64,000 bases of DNA. Source: Marinobacter sp. F4206 (GTDB taxonomy: Bacteria > Pseudomonadota > Gammaproteobacteria > Pseudomonadales > Oleiphilaceae). The first letter of the stretch is position 1. Every line of letters begins with the position of its first letter. The notes below the pieces were generated by a model. It did no database searches and was not told the DNA's origin. It saw only the letters and a list, made by a program, of their open reading frames with translations. Below, in pieces: positions 16,499 to 26,124 of this stretch. The position numbers and the translations under genes are program-made. The stretch spans positions 62,001-126,000 of the forward strand of contig NZ_JAHXKI010000002.1 in the NCBI RefSeq assembly GCF_019392195.1, read 5' to 3'.

Positions 16499-18945
16499 AG
16501 GCCCTGGAGTGCTTCCACTGCGGCGAACCAGCCGATGGTGAGCCACCGATTACCCTTGAGTTGGATGGACGGATACGGCACTTTTGCTGCCAAGGCTGTA
16601 AGGCCGTGTGCGAAACCATCCACGGCGAGGGGCTGACCGGTTTCTACGACATACGCACCGAGCCTGCCGTTACACCGCGGCAACTATCCAGCTCGGAACT
16701 TGATCGCATCCGGGAACTGGATCACCCTCTGGTCCAGCAAGCGTTTGTCTCGCCGGTCAAAGGTGGAGAGGAAGCCCAGCTCTTGATAGGCGGTATCACC
16801 TGCGCAGCCTGCATCTGGCTTCTCGAAAACCACATAAAAAAGCAGCCTGGTGTGCTGTCTTTCAGTGTCAACCATACTACCCAACGTGCCCGCCTGGTCT
16901 GGGCCCAGGATCAGAGTCGACTCAGCGACCTGCTGATTGCCATTCACGAACTCGGGTATACCGCACGTCCCTACCAGCCAGACGAAGCGGAGCAGGCACT
17001 GAGATCGGAGCACCGCTCCATGCTGATCCGGCTGGTGCTCGCCGGCATTGGTTCCTTTCAGAGCATGATGCTGGCTTTTCCGCTCTACTTTGAAATGGTA
17101 AACGACCTGTCGCCGGAGTTCGTCAGCTTCTTCCGCTGGTTCAGCCTGCTGATCGCCACGCCGGTCGTTTTCTATAGCGCGCGCCCCTTTTTCAGCAATG
17201 CATGGCGTGATCTGCAAACCCACCACCTGACCATGGATGTCCCGGTCGCCATTGCCATTGGCCTCGCCTACGCAGCCAGCGCCTGGGTGACGGCATTCGG
17301 TGGGGAAGAAGTGTATTTTGAGTCAGTCTGCATGTTCACCTTTTTCCTGCTATTGGGCCGGTACATTGAGGTTCAGGCACGTTTCCGCGCCGGCCTGACC
17401 GGCAATGCCCTGGCAGGCTTCCAGCCATCGGTAGCTACCCGTGTTCAGGGCGAACACATTGAGGTGGTTCCGGCGCATGCTGTCAAACCGGGGGACGTAA
17501 TTCGCGTCCGGCCCGGAGAGACTCTGCCAGTTGACGGCGAAATCGTCCACGGTCAGTCCACCCTCAATGAGGCAGCGCTGACGGGTGAATACCTGCCTGA
17601 AACCCGGTCCCCCGGCGATACCGTCCACGCCGGCTGCATTAACGGCGAAAATCCGCTGGATGTCCGGGTGGTCAAAGCCGGCTCCCAGACCAGGCTGTCA
17701 GGGATCATGCGGGTTCTCGATCGGGTTCAGGCCGAAAAACCACCGGTAGCGCTGATGGCCGACCGGATCGCCGGCAAATTCGTGGCCCGGGTGCTGGTGC
17801 TGGCCCCGGTGGTCTGGTTTGGCTGGTGGCTGGCAGGAGCGGACAACGCTTTCGACATTACCCTGTCCGTCTTGGTGGTCACCTGCCCGTGTGCACTGTC
17901 TTTGGCGACACCGACCGCCATTACCGCAGCTACCGTAAAACTCCGGCGTCTGGGCTTCCTACCGACCCGGGGGCATACCCTGGAATCAATGAACACGGTT
18001 GATACCGTTATCTTCGACAAGACCGGTACCCTGACCCGGGGCGAACTGAGTCTTGTGGCATTGAAGGTGTTAGGAGACCTGGACGAACCTGCGTGCCTCA
18101 AGTTGGCCGCAGGGCTGGAGCAACACTCGGAACATCCGATTGCCCGGGTTTTCCACAACCAGCCTTCGGCAGCCGTGGAACAGGTCAAAAACCATCTTGG
18201 CGGCGGGCTCTCGGGAACACTGGGCAATCAGCGACTCTACATCGGCCACAAGGATTTTGTGGCGTCTTCGGTCAGCCTGCCAGCACCGGTCTCGCCGGAC
18301 TACAACGGCATGGAAATCTGGCTTGCATCAGACAGTGAATGGCTGGCCTGCTTCTGTCTCGACGATCAACCGAGACCGGACGCCGCGAGTGCCATCCATG
18401 CCCTCCAGGGACTTGGCATCCGTACCCTTCTGCTGAGTGGGGACCGTTCGGACCATGTCTCCCAGGTTGCCCGGGAGCTGGGCATTGAAGAGGCCATTGG
18501 CCAGGCATCCCCCGAGCAGAAATTAGACATACTGAACAAGCTGACCCGGGAAGGTCGCAACATCATGATGGTCGGGGACGGGCTCAATGACCTGCCGTCC
18601 ATGGCCGGTGCAGGTATATCCGTCGCCATGGGGTCAGCCGCGGACCTGACCCAGCTTCATGCGGATGCGGTGCTGCTGAATGGCCAATTGGCGCAATTGG
18701 TCGAAGCCCTGAAAACCAGCCTTCTTACCCGCAGGGTCATACGCCAGAACCTTGCGTGGGCGCTCGTCTACAACGTCTGCGCCCTACCCCTTGCCGCGGC
18801 GGGCATGGTACCGCCCTGGCTCGCAGCTATCGGCATGTCCGTGAGTTCCCTGGTCGTCGTCCTGAATGCCCTGCGTCTGGGCGCACAGTCCCGCGGGCCG
18901 AAGAACCAGATCAATCCAGCGGTTGGCGCCCAGGTTGTGTCCTGA
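16495..18945 (+). CDS. ccoI: Copper-exporting P1B-type ATPase CcoI (FixI), cbb3 copper supply
   Basis: An 816-aa copper P-type ATPase that supplies CuB to the cbb3 oxidase. The N-terminal CFHCGEP zinc-ribbon-like motif is followed by a heavy-metal domain with CAACIWLLE. Eight membrane helices are expected, with the ion motif TCPCALSLATP, the phosphorylation motif DKTGTLTRG and the hinge GDGLNDLPS. It starts with GTG and overlaps the ccoH stop (GTGA), which implies translational coupling. The upstream CFHCGEP plus HMA arrangement separates FixI-type pumps from CopA. Confidence 0.95.
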   Translation: MKALECFHCGEPADGEPPITLELDGRIRHFCCQGCKAVCETIHGEGLTGFYDIRTEPAVTPRQLSSSELDRIRELDHPLVQQAFVSPVKGGEEAQLLIGGITCAACIWLLENHIKKQPGVLSFSVNHTTQRARLVWAQDQSRLSDLLIAIHELGYTARPYQPDEAEQALRSEHRSMLIRLVLAGIGSFQSMMLAFPLYFEMVNDLSPEFVSFFRWFSLLIATPVVFYSARPFFSNAWRDLQTHHLTMDVPVAIAIGLAYAASAWVTAFGGEEVYFESVCMFTFFLLLGRYIEVQARFRAGLTGNALAGFQPSVATRVQGEHIEVVPAHAVKPGDVIRVRPGETLPVDGEIVHGQSTLNEAALTGEYLPETRSPGDTVHAGCINGENPLDVRVVKAGSQTRLSGIMRVLDRVQAEKPPVALMADRIAGKFVARVLVLAPVVWFGWWLAGADNAFDITLSVLVVTCPCALSLATPTAITAATVKLRRLGFLPTRGHTLESMNTVDTVIFDKTGTLTRGELSLVALKVLGDLDEPACLKLAAGLEQHSEHPIARVFHNQPSAAVEQVKNHLGGGLSGTLGNQRLYIGHKDFVASSVSLPAPVSPDYNGMEIWLASDSEWLACFCLDDQPRPDAASAIHALQGLGIRTLLLSGDRSDHVSQVARELGIEEAIGQASPEQKLDILNKLTREGRNIMMVGDGLNDLPSMAGAGISVAMGSAADLTQLHADAVLLNGQLAQLVEALKTSLLTRRVIRQNLAWALVYNVCALPLAAAGMVPPWLAAIGMSVSSLVVVLNALRLGAQSRGPKNQINPAVGAQVVS

Positions 18946-18981
18946 TACCGTGTCCGAATATTTTCTCCGCGAGGTTTCGCC

Positions 18982-19230
18982 GTGCAAATCGTTATGATTC
19001 TGGTCCCACTGGTGTTGATTGTCGTGGCACTCGGCATTTTCCTGTTCTCGTGGGCGGTCAAAAGCGGTCAGTACGATGATCTCGAGGGGCCGGCGCATCG
19101 GATTCTCTATGACGATGACAAAGACATGATTCCGGACGACGCCCGTACGGACAAGTCGACTGCTGCCCCGGAACAGGGAACCGGGCAGGCCCCGGATTCC
19201 AACTCCGACGAGGACGCCTCGAAACGCTGA
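18982..19230 (+). CDS. ccoS: cbb3 oxidase maturation protein CcoS
   Basis: An 82-aa protein with an N-terminal membrane helix followed by FSWAVKSGQYDDLEGPAHRI, the CcoS signature. It is needed for cofactor insertion into the oxidase. It starts with GTG, with GAGGTTTC upstream, and its TGA overlaps the ATG of the next gene. The C-terminal tail beyond residue 50 is long, acidic and of low complexity. Confidence 0.92.
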   Translation: MQIVMILVPLVLIVVALGIFLFSWAVKSGQYDDLEGPAHRILYDDDKDMIPDDARTDKSTAAPEQGTGQAPDSNSDEDASKR

Positions 19231-19919
19231 TGGGCCCGGAACTCTATCTCAGTTATCCCAGCGCCTTTCTGATCGGTCTGCTGGGAAGTTCTCACTGTCT
19301 GGGCATGTGCGGTGGCATCAGCGCCTCACTGTCCATGGCCCTGCCAGTCGGTAAAGGCTTCCGAATCCGCCAGACTCTGATGCTGCTGGCCTTCAACGCG
19401 GGTCGCATTACCAGCTATGCTCTGATTGCCACACTGGTGGCACTGCTCAGCACCTCGGCCGCGAACCAGTGGTCAGAGCTCGGAGTCGTCCTTCGCTCCG
19501 TAGCAGGCCTTCTACTGATCGTCATGGGCCTGTCGATGGGACAATGGTGGCAGGGTATCCGGCACATTGAACGGGTCGGAGCGCCGGTCTGGAAGCGTTT
19601 GTCCCCGCTCACCCGCCGCTTTCTACCGGTTAATCACGTCGGGCAGGCTCTTGCGCTGGGAGCGCTCTGGGGGTGGCTGCCTTGTGGCCTGATCTACACC
19701 ACTCTGGGATGGGCGGCGCTTCAACCGACCGTCGGCTCCGCGGCGCTGACCATGCTGTTCTTTGGTCTTGGCACGCTCCCCTCCATGTTGGCAACCGGTT
19801 ATGCTGCAGGCTGGGTACGGGGGCTGCAGGGCCACCGGCTCTTTCGGAAGCTGACCGGCGCCCTGCTGATTGTGTTCGGTATCTGGACCCTGCCACTGAC
19901 CGGCGCGCTGGCCCATTGA
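19230..19919 (+). CDS. SafE/UreH-domain membrane protein downstream of ccoS
   Basis: A 229-aa membrane protein with about six helices. It carries the motif GSSHCLGMCGG near residues 14-24 (HxxxCGG) and again LPCGLIYT, features of the sulfite-exporter-like SafE/UreH-domain family (COG2836). Members commonly follow ccoGHIS and have been proposed to handle copper. Substrate not shown by sequence. The start is translationally coupled to ccoS (TGATG). It converges on ttcA. Confidence 0.87.
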   Translation: MGPELYLSYPSAFLIGLLGSSHCLGMCGGISASLSMALPVGKGFRIRQTLMLLAFNAGRITSYALIATLVALLSTSAANQWSELGVVLRSVAGLLLIVMGLSMGQWWQGIRHIERVGAPVWKRLSPLTRRFLPVNHVGQALALGALWGWLPCGLIYTTLGWAALQPTVGSAALTMLFFGLGTLPSMLATGYAAGWVRGLQGHRLFRKLTGALLIVFGIWTLPLTGALAH

Positions 19920-19956
19920 GGTCGAGGCCTCACCGGCGCATTCCAGACGACGAACG

Positions 19957-20886
19957 CTAGATATTCAGGACATCCAGACGACCGAAACTGTTCGCTTCTT
20001 CGGGCTCTGCAGTCTGTGCCGCTTGTCGCTTCCCGCCCAGGCGCTCGCCATCGCGGAAATTATAGAGGTTGGTATCGGCAAGGTGTGACGGTTCGACATT
20101 ACACATGGCCCGGAACATGGTTTCCAGGCGCCCCGGATGCTGCTTATCCCAGGACTGAAACATGTCTTTGATCACCTGACGCTGCAGATTCTCCTGAGAG
20201 CCACACAGATTACAGGGAATGATCGGAAACGCGCGAAGGCCTGCGTAACGGGCAATGTCCTTCTCACGGCAGTATGCCAGAGGCCGGATCACTGTGTTTC
20301 GTCCATCGTCGCTGTGCAGGACCGGTGGCATGGACTTCAGTTTGCCGCCGTAAAACATATTCAGGAAGAGGGTTTCCAGGAGGTCGTCGCGGTGATGGCC
20401 CAGGGCGATCTTCGTTACCCCGTGCTCTTCTGCAAAATTATAGAGGATTCCGCGCCGTAGCCGCGAACACAGACCACATGTGGTCTTCCCTTCCGGCACT
20501 TTTTCCTTAACAATACTGTAGGTGTCCTTCTCGATGATGTGGTACTCGATACCCATGGTTTTCAGGTACTCGGGTAGCACTTCCTCCGGAAATCCGGGCT
20601 GTTTCTGATCAAGGTTGACCGCAATCAGCTCAAAGGAAACCGGTGCACTTTTCTGCAGATTGAGCAGAATGTCGAGCATGGCGTAGGAGTCTTTGCCACC
20701 GGAAAGGCAACACATCACCTTGTCGCCGGCTTCAATCATCGAGAAATCGGCAATCGCCTGCCCGACGTCACGGCGCAGACGCTTCTGCAGTTTGTTCAGC
20801 TCCAGTTTCTGACGGCGCCCGAACTTGGCGCTCTGGGACGGTTCGGGACTGGCGATCATTGCTTCGGACATACCAACTACGTTCAT
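19957..20886 (-). CDS. ttcA: tRNA 2-thiocytidine(32) synthetase TtcA
   Basis: An Fe-S-dependent, ATP-using enzyme that thiolates C32 of some tRNAs. The open frame continues far upstream, but I place the start at 20886 ([10 protein letters not shown]; 20871 is also possible), giving 309 aa against about 311 in E. coli. The PP-loop SGGKDS is near 63-68. The cluster-binding cysteines are CGLC in the middle and CNLC later ([17 protein letters not shown]). It is divergent from the TetR gene, with about 57 bp between. Confidence 0.93.
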   Translation of the reverse strand: MNVVGMSEAMIASPEPSQSAKFGRRQKLELNKLQKRLRRDVGQAIADFSMIEAGDKVMCCLSGGKDSYAMLDILLNLQKSAPVSFELIAVNLDQKQPGFPEEVLPEYLKTMGIEYHIIEKDTYSIVKEKVPEGKTTCGLCSRLRRGILYNFAEEHGVTKIALGHHRDDLLETLFLNMFYGGKLKSMPPVLHSDDGRNTVIRPLAYCREKDIARYAGLRAFPIIPCNLCGSQENLQRQVIKDMFQSWDKQHPGRLETMFRAMCNVEPSHLADTNLYNFRDGERLGGKRQAAQTAEPEEANSFGRLDVLNI

Positions 20887-20943
20887 AAGGTTAATGAGCG
20901 TCGGATTATACGCGTCACATGGATTCAGGGACAGGATACCAAC

Positions 20944-21588
20944 ATGGATATGTTGCAACCGCATCACCAGATTACCGGAAAACGAGAGCTCAACCGTGCC
21001 CGTAACCGAAAGGCGATCCTCGACGCCGCCCGGGAATGCTTTCGAGAACATGGCTACGACAACTCCACGATCCGGGATATTGTCAGGCGTACGGACCTCG
21101 CCGCGGGCACCTTCTACAACTACTTTTCCAGCAAACAGGATATCTTCGCGGCGTTGCTGACCGACTTCCTGACCCAGCTGAACACGAGTCTCACCCGTAA
21201 TCGCCGGGCGGCCGACTCCACGAAAGACTTCATTCATTCGGCCTATCTCGCTCTCTACACCGCCACCGCACGTGATCCACTGGTCTATGAGCTGGCTCAT
21301 CGCAACGACCGGGCTCTGCGGAAACTCTTCGGTTCAGACATTCTCGGGCTGACAATGCTGTCTCTTGAAGAAGACGTTCGGGAGGCGATGACCCGCGGGC
21401 TATTACCTGAACTGGATCACGACTTTCTTTGCGCAGCGTTTTTCGGGGTCGCCTATGAAATGAGCCTGCGGGTTGCCCAGAGGGCTCATCGCGAACCCGA
21501 AACCGCCGACCGGGAGGCGCTTCGAGCGACTCATTTTTCCACGGCGCTGTTCCTGGGCGGCATACCCGAGCTTTCGAGACTTTCCTGA
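20944..21588 (+). CDS. TetR-family transcriptional regulator
   Basis: A 214-aa protein. The helix-turn-helix lies at about 20-66 ([18 protein letters not shown], then [20 protein letters not shown]), a textbook TetR DNA-binding domain. The C-terminal ligand domain is unassigned. It has ACAGGA upstream of the start. It is divergent from ttcA and 27 bp before the J-domain gene. The intergenic gap is short, so an operator would overlap the promoters. Targets are unknown. Confidence 0.88.
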   Translation: MDMLQPHHQITGKRELNRARNRKAILDAARECFREHGYDNSTIRDIVRRTDLAAGTFYNYFSSKQDIFAALLTDFLTQLNTSLTRNRRAADSTKDFIHSAYLALYTATARDPLVYELAHRNDRALRKLFGSDILGLTMLSLEEDVREAMTRGLLPELDHDFLCAAFFGVAYEMSLRVAQRAHREPETADREALRATHFSTALFLGGIPELSRLS

Positions 21589-21615
21589 CACGCTCGACTG
21601 CCCTACTATTGGCGC

Positions 21616-22281
21616 ATGACTGATTCCACCTCAATCCGGCAGCGTTCAGATTCCGCCGCCCGCAGTGATAACGGTATTCTGGAACAGCAGATACAACACC
21701 TGCTGGTGGCGGTGGAGCACGAACTTCGTCAGGCGCCTGACGGGGTCAGCGAGCTGGCGCTCATCAAGGCGCTACAGCAGCCCCCTTGGGAACTGATTGG
21801 CGATGTCTGCTTCAACGATCCAGAGAAACTGTACCCGGTGCATTTTCTGCTGTTCCATACGCTTTATCGGCTTCGGGACCAGCTTTCACAGACCAGTGAA
21901 ACACTGCAAATAGCCCCACTGCGGATTCGCCTTGTCCCCCAAACCGTCATTGGTGGCTCTGGCCTGCCTGATGAAAAGGACAAGCTACGGGAGTTCTATC
22001 TGGACCTGTCTCAGTACCGTCTTCCGGAGGATGCCATACAACGGATGATGGACGATTTCTGGGCCGGGAGACCCGGCAACAGGCCGGAAGCCTCCGAGAC
22101 CCTCGCTGCCGCGGAAAAACTGGGCTTCAACAAGGTCCCGGACAGTTTTCCGGAGGTAAAACAGCGTTTCCGGCGAGCCGTTATGCAGGCACATCCCGAC
22201 CGGGGAGGCGACACCCGAAGCATCCAGGCACTCAATCAGGCATTCGCCGTCCTCAAGGCCCACTTTCAACTTGCCACCTGA
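21616..22281 (+). CDS. DnaJ-related protein with C-terminal J domain
   Basis: A 221-aa protein. The N-terminal part (about 20-140) matches the DNAJ-related N-terminal domain type, with ELALIKALQQPPWELIGDV and LYPVHFLLFHTLYRL. A J domain sits at the very end, with its HPD in MQAHPDRGGDTRSIQALNQA. J proteins stimulate DnaK, and the N-terminal domain presumably binds a client. The gene lacks zinc-finger and C-terminal DnaJ domains. Confidence 0.86.
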   Translation: MTDSTSIRQRSDSAARSDNGILEQQIQHLLVAVEHELRQAPDGVSELALIKALQQPPWELIGDVCFNDPEKLYPVHFLLFHTLYRLRDQLSQTSETLQIAPLRIRLVPQTVIGGSGLPDEKDKLREFYLDLSQYRLPEDAIQRMMDDFWAGRPGNRPEASETLAAAEKLGFNKVPDSFPEVKQRFRRAVMQAHPDRGGDTRSIQALNQAFAVLKAHFQLAT

Positions 22282-22321
22282 GTGTCACACTCCGAGTTAT
22301 CACCGTTTGAAAGGATATTTC

Positions 22322-23353
22322 ATGGTACAACGAACCTTATTGAAGCCAATTCTGTTGCTTGCTCTGGCCTCACTGTCCCTGCGGGCCGGCGCCGACCTTG
22401 TTGTGCTGCAATATCACCATGTCAGTGATTCCACGCCGTCCTCTACCAGCACCTCGGTTTCTCTGTTCAACGCTCAAATGGACATGATTTCGGACCTCGA
22501 ACTGGCGGTTGTGCCACTGGAGAGCGGCACTCAGGAAGCCCTCGCCAGTGAGCCCGGAACGGAAAATCGATTGGCTATCACCTTTGACGACGCCTACGAC
22601 TCGGTCTATTCCACCGCCGCACCGGTATTGGCGTCCAAGAACTATCCCTATACCATTTTCGTGAAAACCGAAGCGGTTGGCCGCCATGGTTATATGACCT
22701 GGGAACAGTTGAGGGAACTGGGCCAAAGGGAAGGCGTCACCCTTGCGAATCATAGCGCCGACCATGGCCACCTGGCCCGCAAACCCGCTGAGAGTGAGAG
22801 TCAGTGGGCACGGCGCATCGATCAAAGTCTGGATTCCGCCCAGGCGACCCTCCGAGAGCAACTTGATAACCCGGCGCCGTTGTTCGCCTACCCCTATGGC
22901 GAATTTGATTCGGCCCTGGAGGCGAAACTGGCTGACCGGGGGTGGTACGGATATGGCCAGCAATCCGGCGCAATTGCCCAAACCTCGGATGATACCCGGC
23001 TGCCCCGGTTCCCGATGGCAAACGCCTACGGCCAGCTCAATGGCCTCGAAAACAAATTGCGGAGCAAGGCATTTCCAGTTGACGCAAGCAGCCTGCCCGA
23101 CGGGGTGATCTCCGAAAATCCGCCTGAACTGGCCTTCACCCTGCCTCCATCCATGGAATCATCTCGACTGACATGCTTCGCGTCAGGAATGGGGCGCATT
23201 GACTTCGAAGTCGATGAGGGCGAAGTCACAGTACAGGCGCCGGAGGCATTTAACAGCCGTCGCTTCCGCTACAACTGCACGTACCCGGCTGGAGGCGGCC
23301 GATATTACTGGCTGTCACAGCAATGGCTGGATCTGACTCAACCCGAAGACTGA
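22322..23353 (+). CDS. Secreted polysaccharide deacetylase
   Basis: A 343-aa protein. The start at 22322 (MVQRTLLKPI) is chosen for the AAAGGA upstream and the resulting signal peptide (about 1-23). The NodB-type CE4 domain follows: LQYHHVS, the catalytic TFDDAYD near 79-85, and the metal motif HSADHGH near 140-146 (H-x3-H). FAYPYGEFD is also conserved. The C-terminal 90 residues are a beta-rich extension that does not look like a second catalytic domain. The substrate, an N-acetylated glycan, is unknown. Confidence 0.88.
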   Translation: MVQRTLLKPILLLALASLSLRAGADLVVLQYHHVSDSTPSSTSTSVSLFNAQMDMISDLELAVVPLESGTQEALASEPGTENRLAITFDDAYDSVYSTAAPVLASKNYPYTIFVKTEAVGRHGYMTWEQLRELGQREGVTLANHSADHGHLARKPAESESQWARRIDQSLDSAQATLREQLDNPAPLFAYPYGEFDSALEAKLADRGWYGYGQQSGAIAQTSDDTRLPRFPMANAYGQLNGLENKLRSKAFPVDASSLPDGVISENPPELAFTLPPSMESSRLTCFASGMGRIDFEVDEGEVTVQAPEAFNSRRFRYNCTYPAGGGRYYWLSQQWLDLTQPED

Positions 23354-23363
23354 TGCGCCCTTC

Positions 23364-24425
23364 TCACTCCGGACCGGCCGTCATCAGCCCGATTTCCCCA
23401 TGGCTCACATGGGGAATGGCCTCTGGTCCCTTGTCCGTCTCAATGACGGTTTGACCCTTCAGGTCGATGTTGCGGGTGAAGATGACCAGCCAGCGTTCGC
23501 CCTGTCCCGGAAAGACCGGCACCCAGGCCTCCAGAAACCCCCGACGGCTCCACGTCTCCGGTTCATAGGAACTGACCAGATCTGTGACCAGCCGTACCGG
23601 CTGGAACTGCCCGTCCAGAAAGACCAGCGACGGCACGAAAACGCCGTCCTGAGCGTAGGATCTGATGCGCGCGATGAAATCTGATCGACCGGACTCACTG
23701 GAAAGAGAAATCAGCTGGAACGGACTGTCTCCGGTAAGAAAATTGTGGGCTGGAGACTGTTCGTTAATATCGACACCAAACTCCCTGCCTTGCTGCCACT
23801 CCTCGTGATCACTGGTGTCCAGGCCACGACAGCAGAACTCGCTGAAGCGGGCAAAATAATTGCCATCGTCAGGTTCTATACCAAGGACGGCAAAGGCGTC
23901 TGGATCACTTCCTGTCACGGGCCGTTCCGGTTCAATGTCGGGGCCGGCGTGGTAAATACTGGCGGGCGTCAGTTCGATGGGCGGCGGAACACGCCCTTTC
24001 TCCTCGTCACTGCGGGTATCCGGCTGGAAATAACTGACCCGAACATTTCCTTCGGCGTCACGCCAGGTAAAATACGGCTGCCGCTCGCCGGGGCGAACGT
24101 AACCGTCCCTGGCGAGCTCGGTTGCGTCCGGGTAGTTCTCCAGGGTGTACTCGGTTTCCTCTTCCAGTGTCTGGGACATCTGGCGCCCATCAGCGTCGTC
24201 CCCGGCAAACTTGCCTTCCGGAGCACTAACCTCAGGCTCCACGTCCGCACCAGAGGCCTCTTCAGGGGTATCTACGATGGGTGAATAGCGGACTCTGCCC
24301 TGCTCATCCACCCACGTGAAATACCCTTCCCGTTGGGATACCGAGCCTCCGCCAACCTGGCACCCGACAACCAGACCGGCGGCTAAAAAAACAGCGACTG
24401 TTTTCACCAGAACGCGAAGCGTCAT
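23364..24425 (-). CDS. MalM-like lipoprotein of the C39/FadL operon
   Basis: A 353-aa lipoprotein. I start at 24425 (MTLRVLVKTV), with a hydrophobic signal and lipobox VVGC (Cys22). Two short repeats, YFTWVDEQGRVRYS (35-48) and YFTWRDAEGNVRVS (118-131), resemble the DUF4124-type W-D-x-x-G motif. The region 190-353 (FVPSLVFLDGQFQPVRL and so on) recalls the MalM periplasmic family, but only tentatively. It is the last gene of a likely four-gene minus-strand operon, 35 bp after the FadL-type gene. Confidence 0.7.
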   Translation of the reverse strand: MTLRVLVKTVAVFLAAGLVVGCQVGGGSVSQREGYFTWVDEQGRVRYSPIVDTPEEASGADVEPEVSAPEGKFAGDDADGRQMSQTLEEETEYTLENYPDATELARDGYVRPGERQPYFTWRDAEGNVRVSYFQPDTRSDEEKGRVPPPIELTPASIYHAGPDIEPERPVTGSDPDAFAVLGIEPDDGNYFARFSEFCCRGLDTSDHEEWQQGREFGVDINEQSPAHNFLTGDSPFQLISLSSESGRSDFIARIRSYAQDGVFVPSLVFLDGQFQPVRLVTDLVSSYEPETWSRRGFLEAWVPVFPGQGERWLVIFTRNIDLKGQTVIETDKGPEAIPHVSHGEIGLMTAGPE

Positions 24426-24460
24426 GCAATGAGTCCACCCTGCCATCGGGCTCCAACCGG

Positions 24461-26086
24461 TCAGAATTTGGTCCGAAAACTGAGACCCGCCATGACCACC
24501 CGAAGCGATGTTTTAATATCCAGCCCCGCATAGGGGTTGTAGATGATGTTGGTGATATTGTCGCAGTTTACGTTACAACTGGTGTCTGCCGGAATGGTCT
24601 CGATGGATTGCAGATAACTGAGATTCATGTCGATCTGGGTATCCTTGTCCCACTTGTACCCCATACCAACGCTGTAAAGGTTGGCACCACCAAACGGCGC
24701 CATGATCGAGCGTTGATCGTCCGGGATGACAGAATCCCGGATCTCGACACCCGCCCTCAGGTCCAGACGCGACGAGGCATGAAATTCGGCACCAAACGCC
24801 CAGTTCCACTGGCTCTTGAATCCCAGTGGCAGGCGTAAGGTGTTGGAGGTAGCGTTGTCCGGCGAAAGAATCTTGGCTGCATTCAGAAATTCCAGGTTTC
24901 GGTCAAACCGGAACACGAACGCATCCCACTGGGCGTAATCGGTCCAGCCGATATCCGCATTCAGGGTCAGCTTGGGGTGTACATCGACACTGATCCCGGT
25001 CTGGAAGTGCTGGGGGTACACCAGGTCCATGCTGACATTCCCCGCCTCCCGTGGGGCGCCCGAGGGCAGGCTGAGAATGGCCGAAGTAATGGCGCCGAGT
25101 ACCGAGCTGTTTACACTCTGCCAGAACCCGGACCAATCATCCGTGTACTCGATTTCATAGGAGCCCTTCATGTTCATGTCGGCTTCGGAGGTATAACTTG
25201 CCCCCCAACTGAACCAATCTGTCGGCTCCCACATCACACCCACTGAATAGGTTGGCGACAAGGTTTCCTGAACATTGATGCTCAGGGCGCCGATGTCATC
25301 CCAGGGTCCGACGTTACCACCACAGAGGGCAAGCCATGGCTGAAGTGGCTCGTCACCGCTTTCACAGTTGAAGGCATCCTGAAGTATTTCCGCGACCCCC
25401 AGCAACAGGTTGGGCGCCCTCATATACTGATCGGCGGCGACCCCCATATGTGAGAGATGTATTCCCGCACCAACCGACCATTCATCATTGATTTCATAAC
25501 CCACGGTCGGGGAAAGGTAGGTGGTGCGCTGGAGAGCCGTTGCCTGAGGCATGTAACGACCTGGATCGTCCTTGTCCCGGTAGTAACCGGCAACCAGCGG
25601 AAGATAGAACGCATTGGCAAAGGTCAGTTTGGACCCCGGCGGATTGATACTGATACCGGCGGAGGGAGCAACCGCGGGGCCAGGCGGCGCGCGAAGGATG
25701 CCGTAACCCGGAACGTACAATGCGGCGTTGTTGGTGTGGCTGTGAGTGTTCGCAACCGGGTCTTTCTGTTTACCTGTCAGCGGATCCGTTTCCAGACCAT
25801 CAATTCCGAAGATTTCATACCCTTCGGGTGCGAAAAAATCGGCGTCGATATCCAGATAGACGCTCATCAGGTTTACTTCAAGCTGGCGATCATCGAGCTT
25901 GGTAAGACCGGCCGGGTTGTAATGGATGGCCATGATCCCCGGGGGATCCGCGGTCACCGCGTTACCGAGCGCCAGCGCCTTTGGATGAATGGTGAGATTC
26001 TGCACCAGCTGGGCCTGGGCACCACACGAGATGGTCGTGGCGATCAGCGCCGCGAGAATCTGCCTTTTGTGGCTATTGTGTCCCAT
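24461..26086 (-). CDS. FadL/OmpP1/TodX-family outer membrane transporter
   Basis: A 541-aa outer membrane protein. The start at 26086 (MGHNSHKRQI) has AAGGA upstream and yields a signal peptide ending at GAQA|Q. The N-terminal LALGNAVTADP and HYNPAGLTKL match the FadL plug region, and the rest has alternating aromatic beta-strand patterns, ending in an aromatic residue (SFRTKF). FadL-family barrels let long-chain fatty acids or other hydrophobic molecules cross the outer membrane. It sits 38 bp downstream of the barrel gene. Cargo is unknown. Confidence 0.88.
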   Translation of the reverse strand: MGHNSHKRQILAALIATTISCGAQAQLVQNLTIHPKALALGNAVTADPPGIMAIHYNPAGLTKLDDRQLEVNLMSVYLDIDADFFAPEGYEIFGIDGLETDPLTGKQKDPVANTHSHTNNAALYVPGYGILRAPPGPAVAPSAGISINPPGSKLTFANAFYLPLVAGYYRDKDDPGRYMPQATALQRTTYLSPTVGYEINDEWSVGAGIHLSHMGVAADQYMRAPNLLLGVAEILQDAFNCESGDEPLQPWLALCGGNVGPWDDIGALSINVQETLSPTYSVGVMWEPTDWFSWGASYTSEADMNMKGSYEIEYTDDWSGFWQSVNSSVLGAITSAILSLPSGAPREAGNVSMDLVYPQHFQTGISVDVHPKLTLNADIGWTDYAQWDAFVFRFDRNLEFLNAAKILSPDNATSNTLRLPLGFKSQWNWAFGAEFHASSRLDLRAGVEIRDSVIPDDQRSIMAPFGGANLYSVGMGYKWDKDTQIDMNLSYLQSIETIPADTSCNVNCDNITNIIYNPYAGLDIKTSLRVVMAGLSFRTKF

Positions 26087-26124
26087 GAAGTCCTTCCCTT
26101 CCCGTAAAACGTCGGCGGCACCAA

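Noticed and set aside
20887..21300. N-terminal extension of ttcA
   Set aside because: Overlaps the TetR gene and adds 138 residues not found in TtcA.
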